NCBI GenBank assembly: GCA_016195085.1
Contig: JACQAG010000016.1
Coordinates: forward strand, 1 to 51,252
Direction: 5' to 3'
Origin: Pseudomonadota bacterium
GTDB lineage: Bacteria > Pseudomonadota > Alphaproteobacteria > SHVZ01
Length of the DNA stretch: 51,252 nucleotides
The translations under genes were made by a program, and so were the position numbers. Of this stretch, positions 37,299-50,157 are shown one piece after another. The notes beneath the pieces are model-generated. The model saw only the letters and a program-made list of their open reading frames with translations, was not told the origin of the DNA and ran no database searches. How positions within the stretch are numbered: the first letter of the stretch is position 1; each line of letters begins with the position of its first letter.

Positions 37299-37324
37299 AG
37301 CCGGAGCACGCCGCTCCTGCGGCC

Positions 37325-38035
37325 CTATTCCATCCGCTTCGTATGGTAGAGGCCATAGATGACGAGGAGGGCGAGGGCGAGGCTGTACCAGGTGATGGCG
37401 TAGCTCAGATGATCGTTGCGGAGCGCCACCTTGATCTCGCCGCCGACGGGAAAGCCGCCGGGAATGGGATGGCGCAAGGCGACCAAGAGGTAAGGCTTGA
37501 CCGAGGCGAGTGCCGCCGCTCGCGCCATCGCCGCCGTATCCACCCAGAACCAGAGATTGCGCTGGGGCTCGTTGTCGGGCTGGAAATAGCCGCGCCGGAG
37601 GTCCTTGAGGATGAGGGCGTCCACCATGGTCGGGCCCTCGATCTGCCCGCCCTTGCGCATGGCCGGGTTCTTGCGCTCGAAGGGAATCCAGCCGCGGTCG
37701 ACCAGGACCAGCGCACCGTCGAGGTTGCGGAACGGCGTCACCACGTCCCATCCGGCCTGGCCGTTATAGGTCTGCCCGGTCAAGAACAGCTCGCGGTCGT
37801 GGAGCCATTCGCCTTCGAGCCGGACCCGGTGGTATTCGCTCTCCTCGATGCTGCCGGCATCGGCGGGGAGCGGAATCGGCGGGGCGCTGGAGCGGGATTC
37901 GAGGGTACGGATGAGCCCCTCCTTCCAGGCCAGGCGCTCCACCTGCCAGGTGCCGAGGCCGATGAGCGCAAGAAAAGCGGGGACGGTCATCACCGTCGGC
38001 CAGAAGGTCGGCCGGAAGCGCCAGCGCATCGCCAT
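37325..38035 (-). CDS. SURF1 family cytochrome oxidase assembly protein
   Basis: 236 residues with membrane helices at both ends (about 13-31 and 212-230), the SURF1 topology. Motifs include LGTWQVERLAWKEGLI, GWDVVTPFRNLDGALVLVDRGWIP and HLSYAITWYSLALALLVIYG. It aids heme a insertion into cytochrome oxidase. It is the last gene of the cta operon, 3 bases after the DUF983 gene. The PIN-antitoxin pair ends 26 bases away on the opposite strand. Confidence 0.93.
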   Translation of the reverse strand: MAMRWRFRPTFWPTVMTVPAFLALIGLGTWQVERLAWKEGLIRTLESRSSAPPIPLPADAGSIEESEYHRVRLEGEWLHDRELFLTGQTYNGQAGWDVVTPFRNLDGALVLVDRGWIPFERKNPAMRKGGQIEGPTMVDALILKDLRRGYFQPDNEPQRNLWFWVDTAAMARAAALASVKPYLLVALRHPIPGGFPVGGEIKVALRNDHLSYAITWYSLALALLVIYGLYHTKRME

Positions 38036-38038
38036 GGG

Positions 38039-38395
38039 CTAGGCTCCGAGGTCGCGGTGACGAAACTGCAGCGCGATCAGCATCGCCTTCAATGGCCGCA
38101 AGAGACCGATGGCGAGGCCGACGATCACCGGCGGCCAGATCACCGCATGCACCCAGATGGGCGGCTCGACCCGCATCTCCAAGAAGAAGACCGGCGGGAT
38201 CACCAGGATGCCGAGCGCGAAGGTGACGAACACCGCCGGTCCGTCGCCGGTGTCCTGGGCGCTGAGATCGAGGCTGCAGACCGGGCAGCTCGCCCGAAGC
38301 TTGAGCAGGCCGTGAAACAACCTGCCCTCGCCGCAGCGGGGACAGCGGCACAACAACCCCGCGCGCACCCATGAGACCGGCGGGGCGGGGTTCAT
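38039..38395 (-). CDS. DUF983 family protein
   Basis: 118 residues from ATG 38395. An N-terminal zinc-ribbon-like part has CRCPRCGEGRLF and, further on, SCPVCSLDLS, followed by two membrane helices (about 52-75 and 80-100). DUF983 proteins are found between ctaE and surf1 in many Alphaproteobacteria; their role in oxidase assembly is only inferred. The frame extends upstream but overlaps ctaE. Confidence 0.88.
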   Translation of the reverse strand: MNPAPPVSWVRAGLLCRCPRCGEGRLFHGLLKLRASCPVCSLDLSAQDTGDGPAVFVTFALGILVIPPVFFLEMRVEPPIWVHAVIWPPVIVGLAIGLLRPLKAMLIALQFRHRDLGA

Positions 38396-38406
38396 GCCCG
38401 CCCGCC

Positions 38407-39225
38407 TCAGTCGGCGAGCTGGTGCGCTCCCGCACCCCACCAGTAGATGCAGCAGAACAGGAACAGCCAGACCACGTCGACGAAATGCCAGTACCACGCC
38501 GCCGCCTCGAAGCCGAAATGCTGCTGGGGCGTGAAGTGCCCGGCGCGAGCCCGGAAAAAGCAGACGATGAGGAAGGTCGTGCCGATGATGACGTGGAAGC
38601 CGTGGAAGCCGGTCGCCATAAAGAAGGTCGAGGGATAGATGCCGTCTTTGAAGTTGAACGGCGCATGGGTGTATTCCCAGGCCTGCACCGAGGTGAACAG
38701 GAGGCCCAGCAGAATCGTGCAGGCAAGCCCGCGCTCCAGCCCCTTGCGATCGCCCTCGAGCAACGCATGATGCGCCCAGGTCACGGTCACCCCCGAGAGC
38801 AGCAGGATGATCGTGTTCATGAACGGCAGCTCGAAGGGCTGGAAGGTGACGATGTTGGGCGGCGGCCAGGTGTAGTCGATGCCGGCGTTCGGATAGAGCG
38901 CGAAGGTGAAATACGCCCAGAAGAACGCGCTGAAGAACATCACCTCCGAGGCGATGAACAGCATCATGCCATAGCGGAGCCCGACGCCCACCACCGGCGT
39001 GTGGTAACCGCTATGGGCTTCCTTCACCACGTCGCGCCACCAGAGCACCATGGTGAACGCCACCAGGAGGAAGCCGACGATCAGGATGCCGTAGCCCATG
39101 TCCTTGAACAGGGCCAAAGCGCCGCCGACCAGCACCGTGACGGCGAAGGCGCCCACCAGCGGCCACGGACTCGGGTCGACCAGGTGGTAGGGATGCTTGT
39201 GGGCTGGGGCGTGGGCGTCGCTCAT
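38407..39225 (-). CDS. ctaE: Cytochrome c oxidase subunit III
   Basis: 272 residues with seven membrane helices. Typical motifs are HPYHLVDPSPWPL, WWRDVVKEAHSGYHT, the acidic ASEVMFFSAFFWAYF (Glu used in lipid binding and proton uptake), and the C-terminal GFHGFHVIIGTTFL and AAAWYWHFVDVVWLFLF. It stabilises the core of the aa3 oxidase in the inner membrane. It belongs to the minus-strand cta operon, 27 bases after ctaG. Confidence 0.97.
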   Translation of the reverse strand: MSDAHAPAHKHPYHLVDPSPWPLVGAFAVTVLVGGALALFKDMGYGILIVGFLLVAFTMVLWWRDVVKEAHSGYHTPVVGVGLRYGMMLFIASEVMFFSAFFWAYFTFALYPNAGIDYTWPPPNIVTFQPFELPFMNTIILLLSGVTVTWAHHALLEGDRKGLERGLACTILLGLLFTSVQAWEYTHAPFNFKDGIYPSTFFMATGFHGFHVIIGTTFLIVCFFRARAGHFTPQQHFGFEAAAWYWHFVDVVWLFLFCCIYWWGAGAHQLAD

Positions 39226-39252
39226 GGCAAGTCTCCGATCGAACCCTTGGCG

Positions 39253-39840
39253 TCAGTTCAATTCGTTGGCGGGATTAGCGGGAGCGCTCGAGACCGCGCT
39301 GGTCTTCTGCTCTTGCCGCTTGGCGAGGAAGAAGGTGTAGGACAGCGTGATGGTCTCGACCTCATCCAGGTTGCGATCCTTGACGATGTCGGGGTCGATA
39401 TAGAAGGCGACCGGCAGCTCCGCGCTCTCGCCCGGCCCCAGCGTCTGCTCGCTGAAGCAGAAGCATTGGGTCTTGTCGAAATAATAGCCGGCCTTGAGCG
39501 GCGTCACATTGTAGGTGGCGGAGCCGATGAGGGCTTCGCGGCTGCGGTTCTCCGCACGGTAATAGGCAAGCTGGCTCTCGCCCACCTTGACGCGCATGGA
39601 GGCCTGCTCCGGCTTGAAGGTCCAGGGGAGGTCAGGTGCCGTCTCGGCGTTGAAGCGCACGGTGATCCAGCGATCGACGCTGTGGGAGGCTGCCGCCTCG
39701 GTGCGCTGCGTAGTGCCGCCATAGCCGGTCGCCTGGCAGAACAGCCGGTAGAGCGGCACCGCGGCAAAGCTCAAGCCGACCATGGCGGCAACCACCACCA
39801 CGAGCGAGCCGGCGAGCCGGCGATTGCGACGGGCGAGCAT
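39253..39840 (-). CDS. ctaG: Cytochrome c oxidase assembly protein CtaG (Cox11)
   Basis: 195 residues. One N-terminal membrane helix (about 10-30) is followed by a periplasmic beta domain with the copper-binding CFCF in FDKTQCFCFSEQTLGPGE. It delivers copper to the CuB site of subunit I. It lies 3 bases after the small gene that precedes it. C-terminal EQKTSAVSSAPANPANELN is variable. Confidence 0.95.
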   Translation of the reverse strand: MLARRNRRLAGSLVVVVAAMVGLSFAAVPLYRLFCQATGYGGTTQRTEAAASHSVDRWITVRFNAETAPDLPWTFKPEQASMRVKVGESQLAYYRAENRSREALIGSATYNVTPLKAGYYFDKTQCFCFSEQTLGPGESAELPVAFYIDPDIVKDRNLDEVETITLSYTFFLAKRQEQKTSAVSSAPANPANELN

Positions 39841-39843
39841 GGC

Positions 39844-39981
39844 TCAGCCGCCGCTCATGCGCACGATCGAGAGCACGTAAAACAACAGGCAGAGCCCGAG
39901 CAGCACGAGCAACAGCGCCCGGTTGCGGGCGCGCCGGCTCTCCCTGAACGCCTGAACGTTGCGCTCGTCCGCCATAGTCAT
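39844..39981 (-). CDS. Small single-helix protein of the cta operon (CoxF-like)
   Basis: 45 residues. A charged N-terminal part ([18 protein letters not shown]) precedes one membrane helix [21 protein letters not shown]. Short proteins of this kind occupy the ctaB-ctaG interval in many Alphaproteobacteria. The ATG at 39981 overlaps the ctaB stop as ATGA; a second ATG two codons later is also possible. It may serve as an assembly or accessory subunit. It is easily missed because the same frame is open far upstream through ctaB. Confidence 0.75.
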   Translation of the reverse strand: MTMADERNVQAFRESRRARNRALLLVLLGLCLLFYVLSIVRMSGG

Positions 39982-40907
39982 GCTCCCGCTCCGAGGCGAT
40001 CGACGATGAGGAGCGCGAACAGCATGAAGAGATAGAGGATGGAGTAGGCGAACATGTGCTTGGCTGCCCGATCGCCCTCCTCGAACCAGACGCGCAAGGC
40101 GGCAATGACGAAGAGGAGCCCGAGCGCAAGCGCCGCCACCCCATAAACCCAACCGACCAGCCCCATGAACCACGGCGCCTCGGCCAAAGGCAGGAGTAGG
40201 ATGGTGTAGATCAGCATCTGGCGCTTGGTCCGGCGCCGACCGGCCACCACCGGCAGCATCGGAATCCCGGCACGGGCATAGTCGCTTGCCCGATAGAGGG
40301 CCAAAGCCCAGAAATGCGGCGGCGTCCAAAAGAAGATGATGGCGAAGAGCGCCAATGCTGCCAACGACACATCGCCCGTCGCTACCGCCCAGCCGATCAT
40401 CGGCGGGAAGGCGCCCGCGGCGCCGCCGATGACGATGTTCTGCGGTGTGCGACGCTTCAGCCACATCGTGTAAACGAACACATAGAAGAGGTTGGCGGCA
40501 GCGAGCAGTGCCGCCGCGAGCCAGTTGGCGGCCAGGCCCATGAGCAAGACCGCACCCACCGACAGGACGACGCCGAAGCCGAGAGCTTCGCCTGGAGCCA
40601 TGCGCCCGGCCGGGAGCGGTCGATCCCTGGTGCGGCTCATGAGCGCATCGATGTCGCGCTCCCACCACATATTGATGGCGCCGGCGGCGCCGGCGCCCAC
40701 CGCGATGCAGAGGATGGCGATGGTGCCGATGATCGGATGCACCGGAACCGGCGCCGCCAGCATTCCGGCAAGCCCGGTGAAGACCACCAGCGACATCACC
40801 CGAGGCTTCAAAAGCTGGACGAAATCGGACACCGCCGCGGCATCGAGGCCTGCACAAGCGGCCGGTGCTGCCGCGATCGGCGATGTCTCGATCGAAATCT
40901 CAGCCAT
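39978..40907 (-). CDS. ctaB: Protoheme IX farnesyltransferase (heme O synthase)
   Basis: 309 residues, about nine membrane helices. The first aspartate-rich motif is [21 protein letters not shown] and the second region contains [31 protein letters not shown] in conserved form. It attaches a farnesyl group to heme B, the first step towards heme A. It lies between ctaD and the small CoxF-like gene. Confidence 0.96.
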   Translation of the reverse strand: MAEISIETSPIAAAPAACAGLDAAAVSDFVQLLKPRVMSLVVFTGLAGMLAAPVPVHPIIGTIAILCIAVGAGAAGAINMWWERDIDALMSRTRDRPLPAGRMAPGEALGFGVVLSVGAVLLMGLAANWLAAALLAAANLFYVFVYTMWLKRRTPQNIVIGGAAGAFPPMIGWAVATGDVSLAALALFAIIFFWTPPHFWALALYRASDYARAGIPMLPVVAGRRRTKRQMLIYTILLLPLAEAPWFMGLVGWVYGVAALALGLLFVIAALRVWFEEGDRAAKHMFAYSILYLFMLFALLIVDRLGAGA

Positions 40908-40933
40908 CGGCCTTGCTCAGTCCCCGCCGCCTC

Positions 40934-42586
<1,653 letters not shown>

Positions 42587-43435
42587 TTAAAGCGAGGTTG
42601 CAAACGCTGCCGCAAGCGCGCCGATGGCCGGAGCCGGCGCGTCGCTGGCGAACTTCTTCTTCGCCTCTTCGACCCATTTGGCGAACTCGGCCTTGGAGAC
42701 GACCTTGACCGCGATCGGCATGTAGGCGTGGTTGATGCCGCAGATCTGGTTGCATTCGCCGTAGAAGGTGCCTTCCTTCGTCACCTTGACCCAGCTCTCA
42801 TTGATGCGGCCGGGTGTGGTGTAGAGCTGCACGCCGAAGGCCGGCATGAACCAGCTGTGCAAGACGTCGACGCCGACGAACTGCAGCCTGACCGTGGTGT
42901 CGACGGGCAGCACCAAGGGGTTGTCGACGTCGAGCAGGCGCTTCTGCCCGGGCTTCAGCTCGGCGAGCGGGATCATGTAGCTGTCGAAGGCGAGACCCTT
43001 GCTGTCGGGATATTCGTAGGACCAATACCACTGGTGGCCGGTGACCTTGAGCGTCATGTCCGCGACCGGCACCCTATCGGCGAAATACAGCAGCCGAAAT
43101 GACGGCACCGCGATGATCACCAGGATAACGACGGGGATCACCGTCCACAGGATCTCGATCACGGTGTTGTGGGAGGTCTTCGTGGGCACCGGATGCTTCG
43201 ACGCGCGGAAGCGCACCATGGTGTAGAGCAGCAGGCCCAGCACGAAGACCGAGATGACGGTGATCACCACCAGGAGGAAGTCGTGCAGCGAGGTGATGCG
43301 CTCGCGCGTCAGGGAGGCCGCCGGCTGCATGTCCATCTGCCAGGGCAAGGGCTCCGCCGCCAAGGCGAGCCCGGCCGGAATCGAGCTGACGACCGTCAAG
43401 GCCAGGGCGGACGACAAACGGATTAGGCCACGCAT
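42587..43435 (-). CDS. ctaC: Cytochrome c oxidase subunit II
   Basis: 282 residues from ATG 43435; the frame is open 36 codons further upstream, without signal character. A signal peptide (LSSALALTVVSSIPAGLALA-AE) is followed by two membrane helices and a periplasmic cupredoxin domain. CuA ligands are in VDVLHSWFMPAFG (His) and GECNQICGINHAYMPI (Cys, Glu, Cys, His, Met). HQWYWSYEYP is the aromatic patch that receives electrons from cytochrome c. It is the first gene of the operon. Confidence 0.97.
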   Translation of the reverse strand: MRGLIRLSSALALTVVSSIPAGLALAAEPLPWQMDMQPAASLTRERITSLHDFLLVVITVISVFVLGLLLYTMVRFRASKHPVPTKTSHNTVIEILWTVIPVVILVIIAVPSFRLLYFADRVPVADMTLKVTGHQWYWSYEYPDSKGLAFDSYMIPLAELKPGQKRLLDVDNPLVLPVDTTVRLQFVGVDVLHSWFMPAFGVQLYTTPGRINESWVKVTKEGTFYGECNQICGINHAYMPIAVKVVSKAEFAKWVEEAKKKFASDAPAPAIGALAAAFATSL

Positions 43436-43686
43436 CGGTCTCGACCATCCTCTCTCGTTCGGAGGCGCCGGCCGCTGATACCGGCCGGTTCGCATGCGTG
43501 CAGGACAAAGCGACCGCGGGGATTGGCACCCCCGCGGGCCCATCTCGCCCGCTTGCCAGCGAAGCTATCCAAGCGCCGGGCCAGGTACAACAAGGCCTTG
43601 ATGCCATGCGCCAAAGTGTCGCGCCGATAGAAGCCTCACCTGCCTTCCCTTCCCGCCCTCGGCACGCCGCCTCGTCGGGAGGCGGA
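43436..43686. other. Upstream region of the cta operon
   Basis: 251 bases between ctaC and the RHH gene, both on the minus strand. The ctaC promoter should lie here. A TTGTAC followed 16 bases later by GATAGC on the minus strand (near 43560-43600) is a weak candidate. No repeat or structured RNA is apparent. Confidence 0.4.
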
Positions 43687-44028
43687 TTACCCCGCCCTTT
43701 TCCCGCGCGGGCCTCTGCCGCCGGCACCCGCCCCCCTCCGGCCCGACAGGCGGGCGAGCACGGTAGCAAGCAGCGGCGCCTCGTCGGCCGGATCGCGCCG
43801 CCGCCGGGCGCGCCTTGTCAGGCGGTCGGCAATCGCGCGGAAATATCCCAGTACGAAGATGCGGAGGCTGGAGGCGAGGCTGGCCCGCTGGCGGCGCTGG
43901 TCGACCATGGAACAGAGCGCGTCCATGCCATGGCCCTCGCGCTCGCAAATCTCGACCAGGGCGTCCCAGACCGCGGTCTCCAGACTGACCGAGGTGCGCC
44001 GGCCGGTGACCCAGACGTTGCGGCGCAC
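43687..44028 (-). CDS. Ribbon-helix-helix domain protein (RHH_4 type)
   Basis: 113 residues from GTG 44028 (VRRNVWVTGRRTSVSLETAVWDAL and so on in family pattern). The strand GRRTSVSLE and helices AVWDALVEICEREGH and ASLASSLRIFVLGYFRAI match the RHH_4 family of small DNA-binding proteins. The C-terminal 40 residues are rich in Arg, Gly and Ala, likely disordered and nucleic-acid binding. The open frame extends to an ATG at 44241, which would add 71 poorly conserved-looking residues, so the start is uncertain. It is divergent from the mutase gene and could regulate it. Confidence 0.75.
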   Translation of the reverse strand: MRRNVWVTGRRTSVSLETAVWDALVEICEREGHGMDALCSMVDQRRQRASLASSLRIFVLGYFRAIADRLTRRARRRRDPADEAPLLATVLARLSGRRGAGAGGRGPRGKRAG

Positions 44029-44378
44029 CCGGGCGCTCTCCAGCCGGGAGGTCGGAGCAGGTGCGCCGTGGGTTGCCGTGGGTCGCTGCCGTTTCGCCGG
44101 AGGGCGTTCGCTGCTCAAGGATGGAAGCCCGTAAGAGCCATGGCTGGCATGCCGCGTGAGGACAACCGGGGGTAGGTTGTAGATTGGCCACTCCCTACCA
44201 TCGATGTCGGTCAGACTGCCGCAATTCTTGGCATTACACAATCCAAGAGTACATATGCAGGGTTGTGCTCACATGCGATTGGACGCAGCTGCCGGCACCC
44301 CATATCTTCGAAGAATTCGGCACCACGGGAGCGGGCGCCCGCTTGATGCGGGCGTTGTCCCCAGAAGGAGCGGCCGGC
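44029..44378. other. Divergent region between the RHH gene and methylmalonyl-CoA mutase
   Basis: About 350 bases. The left part may encode an N-terminal extension of the RHH protein (see that entry). The right part is AT-richer around 44215-44265 and holds the promoter candidate listed separately, followed by a leader of about 120 bases. No riboswitch fold was recognised, although the next gene needs vitamin B12. Confidence 0.5.
44228..44257 (+). promoter_or_regulatory. Candidate promoter for the mutase gene
   Basis: TTGGCA (44228-44233, five of six bases of the -35 consensus) is followed after 18 bases by CATATG (44252-44257). The region is locally AT-rich. The -10 match is modest, so this is a suggestion only. 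Confidence 0.35.
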
Positions 44379-46526
<2,148 letters not shown>

Positions 46527-46895
46527 CGCTGCGTATTTCATCGATGGGCCCCCACCCCAGCCCTCCCCCGCCTTCGGCGAGGGAGGGTGTTCGAAGCGCC
46601 CGCACTCTTGTCCCCTCCTCCACCGTTAGGTGGGGGAGGGATAGGGTGGGGGCACACAGCGGTATTCGCGCCCCGATCTCAGCCGGTCTTTGATCGTCTC
46701 GATCCCGGCGCGCCGCCGGCATTCCGCCTGCTGAATGTTGTCGCACGGGAGGCATCCGCCCCCTCATGTTGCACCACTCAAAACCCTGTGCTAGTTACCG
46801 GGCCGCCGGGCCGGGCGGGCCTTGCCGCGGCGGGGGGTTTCGGCTTCACGGGCGCCTCGGACGCGCCCCTCCAAGGTCGATCAGGGACGTATGTA
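46527..46895. other. Intergenic region before the atp operon
   Basis: 369 bases. The first third is the family A palindrome (46548-46653). The remainder must contain the atp promoter. TTGCAC at 46769-46774 with TAGTTA 17 bases later is the only pair noticed and is weak. An open frame runs through the region in the atpH frame but is translated repeat sequence. Confidence 0.5.
46548..46653. repeat. Large palindromic repeat, family A, copy 2
   Basis: The left arm 46548-46569 is identical to the left arm of the copy at 13821. The right arm 46632-46653 differs from a perfect inverted copy at two positions. The interior differs from copy 1, with small hairpins such as cccccgccttcggcgaggg. It lies just after the mutase stop, where it may act as a transcript end barrier. 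Confidence 0.9.
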
Positions 46896-47449
46896 GTGGC
46901 TGCTGAGAGCACGGGCCTCATCGCCGAGCGCTACGCATCGGCATTGTACGATTTGGCCGATACGGCGAAAGCGCTCGATCAATTGGCTGCCGATCTGCGC
47001 GAGGTGAAGCGCATGGTCGCGGCCGCGCCGGATCTGGCACGGTTGATCAGGAGCCCGGTCATCACCCGAGCCGAGCAGACGCGCGCCTTGGTCGAGATCG
47101 CGAGCAAGGCCGGCTTCCACGATTTGACCCGCCGCTTCCTGGGTGCCGTCGCCGGCAATCGCCGGCTGTTCGCGCTGGTCGCCACCATCGATGCGTTCCT
47201 GGCCGAGCTCGCCCGCCGGCGCGGCGAGATGACCGCCGAGGTGACCTCCGCCACACCGCTCAAAGCCCCGCAGGTCGAAGCCCTCGCCCAAGCGCTCAGA
47301 TCGGCCACAGGGAGCAAAATCACCGTCGATCTCAAGGTCGAGCCCGGCCTGATCGGCGGCCTCGTCGTGCGGCTGGGCAGCCGCATGGTCGATACCTCGC
47401 TGCAGACGAAGCTGAAGCGCTTGCAGCTCGTGATGAAGGGAACCGCGTG

Positions 47450-47450
<1 letters not shown>
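46896..47450 (+). CDS. atpH: ATP synthase F1 subunit delta
   Basis: 184 residues from GTG 46896. Family patterns are [16 protein letters not shown] at the N-terminus, the middle [14 protein letters not shown], and the C-terminal [27 protein letters not shown], which lies against F1. It forms part of the stator linking F1 to the b subunits. The open frame extends far upstream into repeats; the GTG gives the expected length. It overlaps atpA by one base. Confidence 0.92.
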
Positions 47451-48979
<1,529 letters not shown>

Positions 48980-49017
48980 TTCCGCCCGCCGTTCACGCTA
49001 GGATCTGACCCCGGCCG

Positions 49018-49923
49018 ATGCCCAGCCTCAAAGACCTCAAGGTCCGCATCAACAGCGTCAAGTCGACGCAGAAGATCACCGCCGCCATGAAGCTGGTGGC
49101 GGCGGCAAAGCTGCGCCGCGCCCAGGAAGCGGCTGTGGCTGCCAGGCCCTATGCCGAGCGCATGGACCGGGTGATGGTCTCCATGGGTGCCCGCATGGTC
49201 GGCATGGCCGGCGCACCCAAGCTCTTGTCGGGAACCGGCAGGGATGAGGTGCAGCTGATCGTCGTGGCGACCGCCGACCGCGGGCTCTGCGGCGGCTTCA
49301 ATTCCTCGATCGTGCGCGCCTCGCGCGCCCTCATTCGCCGCCTCGAGGCCGAGCGCAAGACCGTCAAGGTGCTGTGCATCGGCCGCAAGGGCCGCGACCA
49401 GCTCCGCCGCGACTATGGCAGGCTGATCGTCGGCACCATCGAAGACATCGGCAAGCCGCGGCTCGGCTTCGCTGGAGCCGACCAGATCGCCCAGCGTCTC
49501 ATCGGCATGTTCGAGGCGGGCGAGTTCGACGTCTGCACGATCATCTACAACAAGTTCAAGTCGGTGATCACCCAGATCGTGACCACCCAGCAGCTCATTC
49601 CCGTGCCGTTGCCCGCCGCGGCGGCGGCGGCGGACGCGCCGCCCCATGCGCTAAAGGGGGGCGCCCAGGCGATCTACGAGGCCGAGCCCGACGAGGAGAC
49701 CATCCTCACCCGGCTGGTGCCGCGCAACCTGGCGATCCAGGTGTTCCGGGCGCTCCTCGAGAACGCCGCCTCCGAACAGGGAGCGCGCATGAGCGCCATG
49801 GACAATGCTACCCGCAATGCGGGCGAGATGATCAGCAAGCTCACGCTCACCTACAACCGTTCGCGCCAGGCCTACATCACCAAGGAGCTGATCGAGATCA
49901 TCTCCGGTGCGGAGGCGGTGTAG
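49018..49923 (+). CDS. atpG: ATP synthase F1 subunit gamma
   Basis: 301 residues. The N-terminal helix [30 protein letters not shown] (as a family pattern) and C-terminal helix [34 protein letters not shown] form the rotor shaft. [12 protein letters not shown] is the central signature. An Ala-rich insertion ([13 protein letters not shown], about 200-213) is variable in the family. It begins 38 bases after atpA and is followed by a 234-base gap with repeats before atpD, an unusual interruption. Confidence 0.96.
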   Translation: MPSLKDLKVRINSVKSTQKITAAMKLVAAAKLRRAQEAAVAARPYAERMDRVMVSMGARMVGMAGAPKLLSGTGRDEVQLIVVATADRGLCGGFNSSIVRASRALIRRLEAERKTVKVLCIGRKGRDQLRRDYGRLIVGTIEDIGKPRLGFAGADQIAQRLIGMFEAGEFDVCTIIYNKFKSVITQIVTTQQLIPVPLPAAAAAADAPPHALKGGAQAIYEAEPDEETILTRLVPRNLAIQVFRALLENAASEQGARMSAMDNATRNAGEMISKLTLTYNRSRQAYITKELIEIISGAEAV

Positions 49924-49956
49924 CGGTGGCGCAGCCGCACATTCTTCTTTGTTCGT

Positions 49957-50092
49957 CATGCCCGGACTTGGTCCGGGCATCCACGTCTTCGTTCGTGCGG
50001 CGGCGCCACTTGGATGCGCGGGGGAGGTTCTCGAGGAGGGGGTGGTCCCCACCCCCTCCTAAAGCCCACCCCCAGTCAAGCCCGCGCATGAC
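49957..50092. repeat. Palindromic repeat, family B, copy 2, split by a family C hairpin
   Basis: The left part (49957-50020) matches the copy at 35724 nearly base for base: gtcatgcccggac, then ccgggcatccacg, then gtgcggcggcgccac. The closing half cccgcgcatgac is at 50081-50092. Between them about 60 extra bases carry the family C element. Removing those bases leaves an element of about the same size and form as copy 1. Confidence 0.85.
50021..50079. repeat. Palindromic hairpin element, family C, copy 2, nested
   Basis: The perfect hairpin has arms aggagggggtgg (50034-50045) and ccaccccctcct (50049-50060) around tcc, the same arm and loop lengths as the copy in the phosphoesterase gene. It ends in aaagcccaccccc. 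It sits in the loop of the second hairpin of the family B element, inside the atp operon. Confidence 0.88.
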
Positions 50093-50157
50093 AGGTAAAA
50101 AACTGGCGTAACGACTTCAGGCCGCCTCCGAGCGGCGTCGGGATGATGGAGCGTTCC

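Noticed and set aside
38371-40035. 554-codon plus-strand open frame
   Set aside because: Complement of ctaE and ctaG with His/Glu-rich translation typical of antisense shadows.
44029-44241. RHH protein starting at ATG 44241
   Set aside because: Possible but not preferred: the added 71 residues show no family similarity and would fill the divergent promoter region.
46587-46895. Longer atpH with a 103-residue N-terminal extension
   Set aside because: The added part translates a palindromic repeat and low-complexity sequence. The GTG at 46896 gives the normal delta length.
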